DNA of 64,000 nt from DATKNA01 sp963786765. Lineage in GTDB: Bacteria > Actinomycetota > Actinomycetes > Actinomycetales > Kineosporiaceae. A program made the position numbers and the translations under genes. Of this stretch, positions 25,667-33,889 are shown in pieces (within the stretch, counting starts at the first letter, position 1; the number at the start of each line of letters is the position of its first letter). The stretch lies in the NCBI GenBank assembly GCA_963786765.1, contig CAWBAJ010000008.1, positions 248,001 through 312,000 on the forward strand. Reading direction: 5' to 3'. The notes beneath the pieces are model-generated. The model searched no databases. It worked only from the letters and a program-made list of their open reading frames with translations, and was not told the origin of the DNA.

Positions 25667-26608
25667 TCACCGCACGCCAGGCCGCGTCACGGCGGCCAGG
25701 ATCCCCGTCATGGTCGTTACCGCCGCAGGAGGGTAAGACCCGTACGGGTGCACGGCCCAGATCCGCCGGCTCGGAGCACCTGCACTCAGCTTCCTGACCT
25801 CAACTCCTGGTAGCGGGCGGGTGGCGGCAAGCCCGGGGACGAGGGCGACCCCTAGCCCCGCCGCGACGAAGGCCTGTACCGCCATGTAGTCGTCGGAGGT
25901 CAGGGCGACGTCCGGGTCGAAGCCGGCGGCCCGACAGGCGTGTCGTGTCATCCGGAACCATGCGCTCTCCGTGGAGCCGCCGACCCAGGGTTCCCCGGCC
26001 AGCTGATGCAGAGCGAGACCGGGAGTGCGTGTCGCGGGATGTCCCCGTGGCAGCAGCACCCGGAAGGCATCGTCGAAAAGGTGCACCGAGCGGACGCCCG
26101 GTCCGAGGGTCAGTGGCGCCACCTCGTCGTCGTACACGAGGACCAGGTCGATGCGCCCGTCGGTCAGCTGCACCAGGAGCCGCTGCATGTGGTCGTCCCG
26201 GATCGTCACGGTCACGCTCGGATCAGCTTTCCGCAGCTGGGTCACCGCGCGCGGCACGAAGGAGGTGAGCGCTGTTGGAAAACTGCCCACCCGCAGACGC
26301 TGCGACCGTCGCCCAGCGAGTTCGAGCAGCTCCTGCTCGGCCGTCTCCAGTCGGGCCAGGACGGCGGTTCCGTGTCGCACGAGCGTCTGCCCCTGCGGCG
26401 TCAACTCCACGGGCTGCGAGCCGTGGACGACCAACGCTGAACCAAGATGATGTTCGAGGGCGGCGACATGCTGACTGACGGCCGACTGCGTCACGCCCAG
26501 CACCGCCGCGGCCTCCGTGAACGACCCCGATCCGGCGACCGCGCACAGGGCCCGCACACCGCGCAGACGAGTCAGTAGCTCCACTGATGCTCCAGCAGCT
26601 CCATCCAT
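25667..26608 (-). CDS. LysR-family transcriptional regulator
   Basis: A 313-residue regulator with HTH VAGSGSFTEAAAVLGVTQSA and VSQHVAALEHHLGSALVVHG, followed by a full effector domain ending MTGILAAVTRPGVR. Either ATG 26608 or GTG 26584, which follows GGAG, could be the start. It is divergent from the first tautomerase gene (117 bp), so that gene is its most likely target. It converges with the flavin oxidoreductase. Confidence 0.88.
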   Translation of the reverse strand: MDGAAGASVELLTRLRGVRALCAVAGSGSFTEAAAVLGVTQSAVSQHVAALEHHLGSALVVHGSQPVELTPQGQTLVRHGTAVLARLETAEQELLELAGRRSQRLRVGSFPTALTSFVPRAVTQLRKADPSVTVTIRDDHMQRLLVQLTDGRIDLVLVYDDEVAPLTLGPGVRSVHLFDDAFRVLLPRGHPATRTPGLALHQLAGEPWVGGSTESAWFRMTRHACRAAGFDPDVALTSDDYMAVQAFVAAGLGVALVPGLAATRPLPGVEVRKLSAGAPSRRIWAVHPYGSYPPAAVTTMTGILAAVTRPGVR

Positions 26609-26725
26609 TGAGCCTAATGAAGGCGACTTCTAGCGTCACTATCGAGCAGGGGCGCCAATCAAGGACGACGGCACACCCGCTCGACCGCCCCCGACCCGGG
26701 GGCCACGAGAACCGGAGGTCGCCAG

Positions 26726-26950
26726 ATGCCCCTCATCCAGGTCAAGCTCATCGAGAACGTGTTCACCCCCGAGCAGAAGCAGCAGATCGTCCGCCGGCTC
26801 ACAGACGCCATGGTCGAGATCGAAGGCGAGAACATGCGCCCGGTCACATGGTGCGTCATCGACGAAGTCAAGAGCGGGGACTGGGCGATCGGCGGAAACC
26901 CCTTGACCACCGCAGACGTCAAGGCGCTCGCCGCTGGTGCCACCGTCTGA
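26726..26950 (+). CDS. 4-oxalocrotonate tautomerase family protein, copy 1
   Basis: A 74-residue protein starting M-P-L-I, so removal of Met exposes the catalytic Pro1 of the tautomerase superfamily. Typical sequence follows: VFTPEQKQQIVRRLTDAMVE, GENMRPVTWCVIDEV. It is about two thirds identical by eye to the gene at 28556. Family members tautomerise 2-hydroxymuconate or dehalogenate haloacrylates in aromatic and haloalkene breakdown. The divergent LysR suggests substrate induction. Confidence 0.88.
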   Translation: MPLIQVKLIENVFTPEQKQQIVRRLTDAMVEIEGENMRPVTWCVIDEVKSGDWAIGGNPLTTADVKALAAGATV

Positions 26951-27084
26951 CCCGTGCTGGCCACGGCCGCTGCTCGCCCCTGCCGTTCGCGGATACGTGG
27001 ACGCGCCCGGCCGGGCGCAGCAGGTGGTCAATAGTGTCTAGGCCAAGGGACCACTCCGGTGACGGTCAGTCTCCTGGGCCAGGC

Positions 27085-27171
27085 GTCAAGCATCTCCTGG
27101 CACAGCCCTGTCAAGGATTTCCCGGCTCACGGCAGCCGATTGGGCCTGTCATGGTCGGGGACCTGCTTGAC
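27085..27171. repeat. REP-like palindromic element, copy B, in a 377-bp gap
   Basis: The gap 26951-27327 has no supported gene. It contains gtcaagcat at 27085-27093, a core with gattgggcctgtc and the inverted end tgcttgac at 27164-27171. It matches the ends and core of copy A at 24582-24668 but is slightly longer inside. Confidence 0.55.
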
Positions 27172-27327
27172 GTGGGTGTGCCGGGACCTGGTTGACGTGG
27201 GGTCCGGTCGGCTTCCATGTGCGCGTCGTCCATGGGCGGCGCTCCCCGTGGCGGCCGCTCCCAGGGGTGCCCTTGCCGATCAGCGGCAGCCGTAGAGGGC
27301 CGAGGGCGATGCTGCGACACTCGCCCG

Positions 27328-28399
27328 ATGAGGATGGCGGCGTCTTTTGCGACGTCGGCCGACGGGATTCGGATCGCGTGGTCGCGGCACGGCAGCGGTC
27401 CGCCTTTGGTGCGAGTCGGGACCTGGCTCACACATCTCGACTTCGACCGGTCGAGTCCGTTGTGGCGTCACTGGCTGGAGTCGCTGGGCCAGCGGTTCGA
27501 GGTCGTTCGGTATGACGACCGTGGCAGCGGCCTCTCGGACCGCGACCCCGGCGAATACTCGTTGAGCGCCTGGCGTGCAGACCTGGAGGCCGTGGTCGAC
27601 GCGGCAGGGTTGCGCAGCTTCAACCTGCTCGGCATGTCCCAGGGCGGTGCTGTGGCCATCGACTACGCGCGAGCGCATCCTGAGCGGATCACGAACCTGA
27701 TCCTCTACGGGGCCTACGTCCAAGGCGGCACCGCACGTCGCGGGACCGTCGACGACGTCGAGGTGCGAGCCCTGCGCGAACAGCTGATCAAGGTGGGGTG
27801 GGGCCGGGCCGATCCCGTCTTCCGCCGCGTGTTCACGTCCTCGTTCATCCCGGGCGCGTCCGAGGAGCAGATGCGCTGGTTCGATGAGCTGCAGCATCGC
27901 TCCATGTCGCCGGAGGCGGCCCTGGCCAGCAGCCGGGCTCGCGCCGCACTGGACGTCACCTCGTCGGCGAAGGCAGTGGCCGTACCCACTCTGGTCCTGC
28001 ACGCCGACGGGGACCGGGCGGTGCCCTTCGAGCAGGGTCGCCTGGTGGCCGGGCTCATCCCCGACGCGCGGTTCGTCCCGCTGCACAGCACGAACCACAT
28101 CCTTCTCGCTGATGAGCCGGCCTGGCCGGAGTTCCTCGCCGAGGTGACGGGCTTCGCCGGGGGTGGAAGGCCGAGCGCTCGCATGGCCGTCCTTACCGAT
28201 CGGGAGCTGGAGTTGCTGCACCTGGTCGCCGACGGCTGCGGTAACGCGGAGATCGGCCTTCGGCTGTCGCTGAGTACCCGGACCGGTCGAGCGGCATCTC
28301 TCGAACATTTACACGAAGCTCGGGTTGTCGGGAAAGTCAGCCCGAGCGGCGGCAGCAGCGCAGCTTCCCGACCTTCAGCGGCTCTCCGCCCCCGGCTGA
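27328..28399 (+). CDS. Alpha/beta hydrolase fused to LuxR-type HTH, one frameshift
   Basis: An N-terminal alpha/beta hydrolase (SADGIRIAWSRHGSGPPLVR, nucleophile in FNLLGMSQGGAVAIDYA, Asp in LVLHADGDRAVP, His in STNHILLADE) is followed by a LuxR HTH beginning LTDRELELLHLVADGCGNAE. One extra G near 28283 breaks the HTH. Removing it gives TRTVERHLSNIYTKLGLSGK, a perfect recognition region, and a stop at 28399, for 356 residues. Such fusions are ligand-sensing regulators in which the hydrolase may bind or process the inducer. It sits between the two tautomerase genes. Confidence 0.78.
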
Positions 28400-28555
28400 C
28401 TGGCAGCCGCGAGGTCGGGTCCTGCGTGCTACCCGTCGCGGTGCGCGCCGCTTTCCCTGGGAGTTGGCGGGTATCACCGATGCCCCCGCCGGGGCGGCGG
28501 ACCTAGCGTGAAACACGTTCTGTTCCAGGGACATTCATCAACGAGGAGAGCCACT

Positions 28556-28783
28556 GTGCCATTCATCGCCGTCAAGGTCGTCGAAGGTGTGTTCACGCCC
28601 GACCAGAAGCACGACATCGTCCGAAAGCTCACCGACGCGATGGTCGGGATCGAGGGCGAGAACATGCGCCCGATCACTTGGTGCGTCATCGAGGAAGTCG
28701 CCAGCGGCGACTGGGGCATCGGCGGTCAGCCGCTGTCGACCCAGGACGTCCTGACGGTGGCCAAGGGTGTGCCTGTCGGATGA
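28556..28783 (+). CDS. 4-oxalocrotonate tautomerase family protein, copy 2
   Basis: A 75-residue paralogue of the 26726 gene, starting GTG-P-F-I (VPFIAVKVVEGVFTPDQKHD) with GAGGAG upstream; Pro1 is conserved, as is GENMRPITWCVIEEV. Its stop overlaps the ATG of the next hydrolase gene (ATGA), so the two are co-translated. A tautomerase followed by a C-C or ester hydrolase resembles meta-cleavage-type degradation, but no ring-cleavage enzyme is nearby. Confidence 0.88.
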   Translation: MPFIAVKVVEGVFTPDQKHDIVRKLTDAMVGIEGENMRPITWCVIEEVASGDWGIGGQPLSTQDVLTVAKGVPVG

Positions 28784-29838
28784 CGCCGCCGGCGGCCCCG
28801 GCCCGCCCGTTCGCTCGGCCGATGCAGCAGTGCGACGAGCGCGGACGGAGACCGGGGCCGCCTCGGTCGGGCGGCCCCGGCCTGCACGATGCCCGATCCC
28901 CCGGCCGGGAGCTCGTCGCGTTCCTCTCCGAGGGCGCGACGCTGCGCGGCTGGCTGTACTCCCACGCCGAACCGGCCGACTCCGAACCCCAGCGCCGGCC
29001 GGCGCTCGTCATGACCCACGGCTTCACCGCGACGATCTCCGGCATGGTCGCCGACCGCTACGCCCAGCGGCTGCATGCGTCGGGCCTGCAGGTCCTGCTG
29101 TTCGACCACCGAGGTTTCGGTCTCAGCGGCGGTTCCCCGCGGCGGCAGGTCAACCGGTGGACCCAGGCCCGTGGCTACCGCGACGCGATCACCTTCCTGA
29201 CACAGCGACCGGACGTCGACCCGGCCGCATTGGGATCTGGGGTGACAGCCTCAGCGGCGCCGTGGCCATCTGCGTCGCGGCCTTCGACCCCCGCGTCCGC
29301 GCACTGGTCGTGCAGGTCCCCGCCTGCGGAGCGAACCACGCACCCCCAAGCAGCGGGCGCGGCTTCGAGGCCCTCCGCACGGTCTTTGACACCGCCGACC
29401 TGGCCTCCCTCCCTGCGCGTGTCGTCGGTCCGGCGCCCGTCGTCTCCCCCGACCAAGGTCGGCAGCCGAGTCTGCTCAAGCCGCACACGGCATACCGCTG
29501 GTTCCTGACAGTTCGGTGCCCAGCCGGAAACGGGCTGGAGCAACGAGGCCACCGTCGTCGAACTCGACACGCAGCCAGCACTTCATGCGCAACTGTGCTC
29601 ACCACACCTCACCTGCCCCTCCCTGTGGGTCATCGCGGACGACGAGATGCCCGGCGCCAACCCCGTCGTCTCCCTGGCGGCCTATCGATCAACCCCCGGG
29701 CCGAAGGAACTGCTCAGGATCGAAGGAGGGCACTTCGGCCTCCTATACCCCGAAACCGTGGTCTTCGACCACGTCGTCGACGCACAGTCCCGCTTCCTGG
29801 CCACGCACCTGGTCCATGGCACATCGGTCGGCTCATGA
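28780..29838 (+). CDS. Alpha/beta hydrolase (X-Pro peptidase/YcjY-like), two frameshifts
   Basis: About 350 residues: MTPPAAPARPFARPM, then GRELVAFLSEGATLRGWLYS, RPALVMTHGFTATISGMVAD, VLLFDHRGFGLSGGSPRRQV. After a shift near 29228 comes RIGIWGDSLSGAVAI with the nucleophile, and after a shift near 29515 the acidic WVIADDEMPGANP and His in RIEGGHFGLLYP. It is coupled to the tautomerase by ATGA, and its stop overlaps the next small gene the same way. Substrate unknown. Confidence 0.75.
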
Positions 29839-30056
29839 CCGCAGACGATGACCCCACGGTGGAACTGCTCTGTTGTCCCGAGTGCGCAGGCGTGGCCTCG
29901 GTCGAATGGGGCACCCGAATGAGCGGCGTCCTCCACCTCAAGGTCCGATGCATTCACCGGCACTGGTTCTTCCTGTCCGCCGATCAGGTCATCGCCTTCG
30001 GCAGCCGACACGATCCTTTCCAGAGCCCGACACTCTCGGCGCCGCCCGAAGACTGA
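29835..30056 (+). CDS. Small Cys/His zinc-ribbon-like protein
   Basis: A 73-residue protein with LLCCPECAGVASVEW, then LHLKVRCIHRHWFFLSADQV: a CPEC pair followed ~25 residues later by CIHRHW, consistent with a small zinc site. The ATG overlaps the hydrolase stop (ATGA), so it is the third cistron of tautomerase-hydrolase-ribbon. The family is not recognised. Confidence 0.6.
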   Translation: MTADDDPTVELLCCPECAGVASVEWGTRMSGVLHLKVRCIHRHWFFLSADQVIAFGSRHDPFQSPTLSAPPED

Positions 30057-30084
30057 CAAGACCTATGCCAACAGGTATGCGAGA

Positions 30085-30525
30085 TCATCTTCGCGACACC
30101 GACCGCAACGAGATCGGCTTGGGGATGCTCCGGTCTGACCGCCGCCGCTCGAGCTGCCGCTGACTGCTTGCCATCCGACCTTCCCAGAAGGTCGCCGGCA
30201 TCGCGTCAAGGGGGGCCTCGCGGGTCGCTCCCGCGATCGAGCTGGCTCGACGATCGACCCGGCTTCCCCTCGTACTGCGAACCCTGCAACGACGAGGACA
30301 TGCCCGTGGCCCGGCCATGCCCGGGCCCATTGGGGCGTCGCGTTGATCGTGACTAGCCGAACCCGCCCCCGCCAGTAGGTGGGCCGCCCAAATTCGTCGG
30401 CCCGCCCAAGTTCGTTGCTCGGCCCAGACGCCTACGCCTCCGCAGCCCCGGCAGACCTGCGCCTCGGTTTCGTGTCGCGGTAGCCAAGCGTGCCATCCGA
30501 CACGACACTGCCACTGCTTGCTCAT
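30085..30525 (-). CDS. Zinc-ribbon microprotein with long unusual tail
   Basis: The first ~32 residues, MSKQWQCRVGWHAWLPRHET then QVCRGCGGVG, match small actinobacterial proteins of the form CRxGWHxW...CRxCG, with zinc ligands C7, H12 and the CxxC pair. The remaining ~110 residues (WAEQRTWAGRRIWAAHLLAG onward) are Arg/Ala-rich with no domain and may reflect a lost stop. The ATG start is inside a tandem duplication; the frame to the right is its truncated twin. Confidence 0.5.
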   Translation of the reverse strand: MSKQWQCRVGWHAWLPRHETEAQVCRGCGGVGVWAEQRTWAGRRIWAAHLLAGAGSASHDQRDAPMGPGMAGPRACPRRCRVRSTRGSRVDRRASSIAGATREAPLDAMPATFWEGRMASSQRQLERRRSDRSIPKPISLRSVSRR

Positions 30526-30639
30526 GTTTTCGACGCTACTCCCTGCCGAGACGATTCGTGTGGCGGTAGCCAAGTGTGCCATCCGACACGGCACTGCCAG
30601 TGCTTGCTCATGCTTTCGACGCTACTCCCTGCCGAGACG
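30471..30639. repeat. Tandem 86-bp imperfect duplication
   Basis: Copies at about 30471-30553 and 30557-30639 differ by only a few substitutions, with a period of exactly 86 bp. Each carries, on the minus strand, the start region and first ~20 codons of the zinc-ribbon microgene. Confidence 0.85.
30522..30611 (-). pseudogene. Truncated duplicate of the zinc-ribbon microgene
   Basis: A 29-codon frame MSKHWQCRVGWHTWLPPHES that then runs into the duplicated upstream sequence (SRQGVASKT) and stops. Its TGA overlaps the ATG of the complete copy at 30525. It keeps the C-H half of the zinc site but lacks the CxxC pair. It could act as a translated leader or be a by-product of the duplication. Confidence 0.55.
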
Positions 30640-30805
30640 ACAAAGCGGGCACGCCGCCGGGCGACCGCGGAGCCTGGATCAGACGTTCGATCGATCGCCG
30701 CTCAGTCATGCCGTTCGCGACGAGTTGGCGACGAGGAACGCCGCGGAGTCGACCACGTTGCCAGCCATGCGGTCGAAGAAGCGGAAGGCATGAAAGAGCG
30801 AGGAG

Positions 30806-31331
30806 GCTCGGCGATTTCTGGAGTCCGCGGCTGATGATCGAATGGTAGGTGCAGCGCGTGGGGCTTGAGTTGCTGCGGCACCAGACGAAGACAGAGGCGT
30901 CGGTCGCAGGGCTACCGCTGCCCGAGATCTCCATCACCGCTCTGCGTGAGCGGCAGATCCGCCGGCGGGAGCGAGGGCGGCGCCGGGCCGAGGGTGGGAG
31001 GCGGTCGGGAAGCTGGTCTTCACGCGCGACTGCGGGTCACCAGTCGAAGCGCGCACCTTCAATCGACAGTTCTCGGCGAGATGCCGCAAAGCGGGTGTCA
31101 AGACGATCACGGTGCGCGACGCTCGTCGGACGTACGCGACCTTGCTGGTCGACCTGGACGTCCACCCGTGAATTGTGATGGAGATCCTTCGCCACGCCCA
31201 GGTCCAGTTGACGATGGAGATCTACGCGCAGGCCTCGTCGCCCGCGGCAGGAGGCTCCGAGGAGGCTGGGCGAGCAGCTGCGCAGTCCGAACCCGGAGCG
31301 CGAGACTGATTGCGACCAGGAGTCGGCGTGA
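30806..31331 (+). pseudogene. Decayed tyrosine recombinase (integrase), element A
   Basis: Fragments of an actinobacterial phage-type integrase: ARRFLESAADDRM, an internal deletion, then VQRVGLELLRHQTKTEASVA, KLVFTRDCGSPVEARTFNRQ, FSARCRKAGVKTITVRDARR, ILRHAQVQLTMEIYAQASSP and the end LGEQLRSPNPERETDCDQES. Frameshifts lie near 31005 and 31245, and TGA at 31169-31171 replaces an Arg codon. The catalytic Arg region and final Tyr (IYAQ) survive, but the gene is dead. It ends 78 bp before the 53-bp att-like repeat. Confidence 0.85.
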
Positions 31332-31396
31332 CCGTGACTTCTGTACTTCGCTGCTGTACTCGCAGCTCAGCGGGTCTTCCCCCGGTCAGGGAAACC

Positions 31397-31410
31397 CCGC
31401 TGATCAGCGG
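31397..31410. terminator. Palindrome with T-run beside att copy
   Basis: The perfect 14-bp palindrome ccgctgatcagcgg is followed directly by TTTT on the plus strand, where it would end integrase transcription. It abuts the displaced tRNA-derived repeat. Confidence 0.6.
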
Positions 31411-31462
31411 TTTTGCGGGTCGGGGTGGCGGGATTTGAACCCACGGCCTCTTCGTCCCGAAC
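31410..31462. repeat. attachment-site copy: displaced 3' part of tRNA-Pro
   Basis: These 53 bp are identical to 37673-37725, which contain the 3' end, T-arm, variable loop and part of the anticodon arm of tRNA-Pro(CGG). Immediately to the right identity ends (aaggtctgg versus gaagcgcgc), so only a tRNA fragment exists here. This is the signature of integration into a tRNA 3' end. Confidence 0.9.
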
Positions 31463-31790
31463 AAGGTCTGGAGAGCGTTCTGGCCTGCACTCGAGACTGT
31501 TGTGCCTGCTCACATAGTTGGGCTGCGTCTGCAAGGCTCGGTTTCGACGCGCCTTGCCGTCAAGATCGTCTCCCAGAATTCTCCCCGGGCCGTCGATCAG
31601 CTGGAGGTGGACGCGTGGGCCTCCGCCGGCTCGAGCCCAAGGCACGCCAAGTGCTGGAGAACTACAAGGGCCTGTCGAAGACGTAGCAGAGGTGCCGAGG
31701 ACGCCTGGAAACAAGCCGTCCCGAGTCTCTCGGCACCGACCGCGCGTGTGAGACCTTGGTGCTTCGGATCTCGACCGGTTGGAGGGGCAC

Positions 31791-32255
31791 ATGGAGGATA
31801 CGAACGTGGCCGCGCCGCTCGAGGACGAGCGCGCCGCCCCATTCCGTCGCCGCGTGCGGAGCAAGCTGTCGAACGCACTCGTCGTCTGGCTGGTCACTAG
31901 CGACGGCAGCGGTCGCCCCCACCCGAGCCCCGTTTGGTTCCTGTGGGAGGGCGACGGCGACCTGGAGGGTTCAACGGTCCTGGTGTACTCGCAGCCAAAC
32001 GCCGCCAAGCTGCGGCACATCGCCGCGCAGGAGGCCGTCGCGCTCCACTTCGACACCGACCCCCGTGGTACCGACGTTGTCATTCTCTACGGGCGCGCCC
32101 ACCACGACGATCAGGCGCCGCCAGCCGCCGACGTCCCCGCCTACCTAGACAAGTACCGAGACGCCATCGCCGACCTGGGCAGCACCGAGCAGGCCTTCTC
32201 CAGCGGCTACAGCGCCGCCCTTAGGATCACTCTCGAGCGCGTGCGCGGGTCCTGA
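31791..32255 (+). CDS. PPOX-class split-barrel oxidoreductase (Rv3369-like)
   Basis: A 154-residue split-barrel protein of the pyridoxamine 5'-phosphate oxidase superfamily: RRRVRSKLSNALVVWLVTSD, GSGRPHPSPVWFLWEGDGDL, then VYSQPNAAKLRHIAAQEAVA and LHFDTDPRGTDVVILYGRAH. This pattern matches the F420- or flavin-binding TIGR03667-type subgroup of actinobacteria. ATG 31791 is chosen because GGAGGGG lies 5-9 bases before it. It is the first intact gene inside the island. Confidence 0.85.
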   Translation: MEDTNVAAPLEDERAAPFRRRVRSKLSNALVVWLVTSDGSGRPHPSPVWFLWEGDGDLEGSTVLVYSQPNAAKLRHIAAQEAVALHFDTDPRGTDVVILYGRAHHDDQAPPAADVPAYLDKYRDAIADLGSTEQAFSSGYSAALRITLERVRGS

Positions 32256-32500
32256 TGGGAAGGCCGGAAGCGCGCGCGTTGCATGATGCGCGAGCGGCAA
32301 AGGCGCTAGCAGACGTCCTGGCAGGTCGACGCGCCGGGCGGGGTGCCCCCGACCACCGACAGGGCAAGTACGGAGTTACCCCCGAGCTGCCTGGTAGGCC
32401 GAGATGACGCCGCTGGGGATGCGGCCCCGTTCCGAGACCTTGTGCCCGCTGGCCCAGTGGGAAGAGCTCCACCAACACGCTTTGGTCCCGACTCGGAGGG

Positions 32501-32782
32501 ATGCACCTCGGCGGCCGCGCCGAGTTCTCCACCTTCCGGCGCACCCTTGCGGCGCTGCTGCGAACCCCGTTGACCTTGACGAACGAGGACGATCCCCGCC
32601 TTTCGACATGGATCCACGACCACCTGCAGGTCGCGCCCGTCGTCGTCGAGGACGCCGACGCGCTCGGCCGCCTCGAGGAGTCCGTCCTGCAGCACCTCGA
32701 CCCCCCGCTCAACCTGAAAGGCATGGCCCCTACGCCATTGCGCGCACGGATCAAGGACCTTCGGCATGGTCACCGGGGGTGA
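32501..32782 (+). CDS. C-terminal part of a GIY-YIG-superfamily-like protein
   Basis: A 93-residue stretch, MHLGGRAEFSTFRRTLAALL, LTNEDDPRLSTWIHDHLQVA, VVEDADALGRLEESVLQHLD and PPLNLKGMAPTPLRARIKDL, resembles the end of small GIY-YIG nuclease-fold proteins, where LGG..STFRRTLAALL follows the GIY-YIG strands. The expected preceding YxLYxG/YIG part is absent; the upstream 250 bp show only scrambled frames. It is likely a truncated gene. Confidence 0.5.
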   Translation: MHLGGRAEFSTFRRTLAALLRTPLTLTNEDDPRLSTWIHDHLQVAPVVVEDADALGRLEESVLQHLDPPLNLKGMAPTPLRARIKDLRHGHRG

Positions 32783-33079
32783 GACGTCGCTGATCCGTGT
32801 CTGCTGCGGTTGAGGTTGAATCGGGCACGGCAGAACCGTCACGTGCAGCGATGCACCGAGCAGAGCGCCTGACCTGGACGGATGCCTTTCGGCACTTGTC
32901 AGCGTCTGACAGCATCGACGGTCGTCATGTGCCCCCAATGTGCCCCGCGGCGACGCACTCTCTGCGCCGGCTTCCTGCACGGGGGACGTGGTGGCTGTCC
33001 CCGACGCGCCAGGGGCTTCACGATGGCGCGAACGGAGTCAGCAACGACCAGGCCGGCCGCGACTTGAGCCCGCCCGCGC

Positions 33080-33460
33080 TCAACCCCGTGCTGTCGGTGT
33101 CGACGTCCAGAGCGGGTCGACGCCGCGAAGCCACTCAGTCGCGAACCGGCCTGCGCCGTGAATCGCCGTCAGGCGCAGCTCGTCCTTGCCGGTGTTCGTG
33201 AAGCCGTGCGCCTCGCCCCGTGGGCTGACGACGACGTGGCCGCCGGTGACCTCGAGCGTCCGCGACCCGATCCGGAAGGTCGCCGTGCCGGACTCGACGA
33301 CGAACACCTCGGCGTACGGGTGCCGGTGCACCTGCGGCCCGTGACCGGGCTGGACATGGACGAGGATGAGGGAGAAGGGCGCGTCCTCGTGGTCCGCCCC
33401 GACGAACTCGTGCGAGTGCTCCGAGTGGGGCAGGTCGTCGAAGCTGATAATCTCGGCCAT
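33080..33460 (-). CDS. Single-domain cupin protein
   Basis: A 126-residue cupin starting MAEIISFDDLPHSEHSHEFV. Motif 1 is GPQVHRHPYAEVFVVESGTA, with HxH and Glu as metal ligands; motif 2 is VSPRGEAHGFTNTGKDELRL, with the last His ligand. All four ligands are present. Start 33460 was chosen because the fold begins there. Small cupins of this type act as dioxygenases, isomerases or sensors; none can be assigned. The island holds a second, secreted cupin nearby. Confidence 0.85.
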   Translation of the reverse strand: MAEIISFDDLPHSEHSHEFVGADHEDAPFSLILVHVQPGHGPQVHRHPYAEVFVVESGTATFRIGSRTLEVTGGHVVVSPRGEAHGFTNTGKDELRLTAIHGAGRFATEWLRGVDPLWTSTPTARG

Positions 33461-33534
33461 AACGGGCGCCTCCCTGAGTCGTAGAGCGAACCCTTGCCGT
33501 CGGCGGCTGCGCTGGCAAGCTGACGCGCTAAATA

Positions 33535-33585
33535 GTGGGCCCCGTCGGCTCGAACCCACAACCAACGGAATCAAGTTCCGTCGAG
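33535..33585 (-). repeat. Degenerate tRNA-Lys-like 3' half
   Basis: Read on the minus strand, the segment ends gtgggttcgagccgacggggcccac and begins with an anticodon-stem-like ACGGA...TCCGT, closely resembling the 3' half of common actinobacterial tRNA-Lys. The T-stem no longer pairs well, the loop lacks U33, and there is no 5' half, so it is not a functional tRNA. It may be a leftover attachment site. Confidence 0.4.
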
Positions 33586-33889
33586 CCCGTTACTTCCGAT
33601 CGATGCCAGACTCTGCCTATGAGCAGGGGAGACGCCCAGTTACGGTTGCTTCTTGCCGCTTGCTGCTGCCCGTCCTGTCGCGTCCATTGGCATGGGTAAA
33701 GCATGGAAATGATCACTACGGGCGACCTTCCTACCGCCCGGTCGTGGCTCCTTCGAGCGTTCCGGGGCTCGGGGTGCGGTGAGCCGTTCTCCTCCTCCCC
33801 CGGCACCCCCCTCGCTGTCGGGGGAGGAGGAGTACGAGCGGTCTATCGCCCGTGATCGTGGTCATGTGCACCTTCGATGTCAGTCGCCG

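Noticed and set aside
24761..30056. Secondary-metabolite biosynthesis cluster
   Set aside because: Flavin oxidoreductase, tautomerases and hydrolases are present but there is no PKS, NRPS, terpene or RiPP core enzyme.
30360..30420. Short tandem gcccgcccaa-ttcgt units as a regulatory array
   Set aside because: Only two imperfect copies, both inside the tail of the zinc-ribbon frame; no support for a function.
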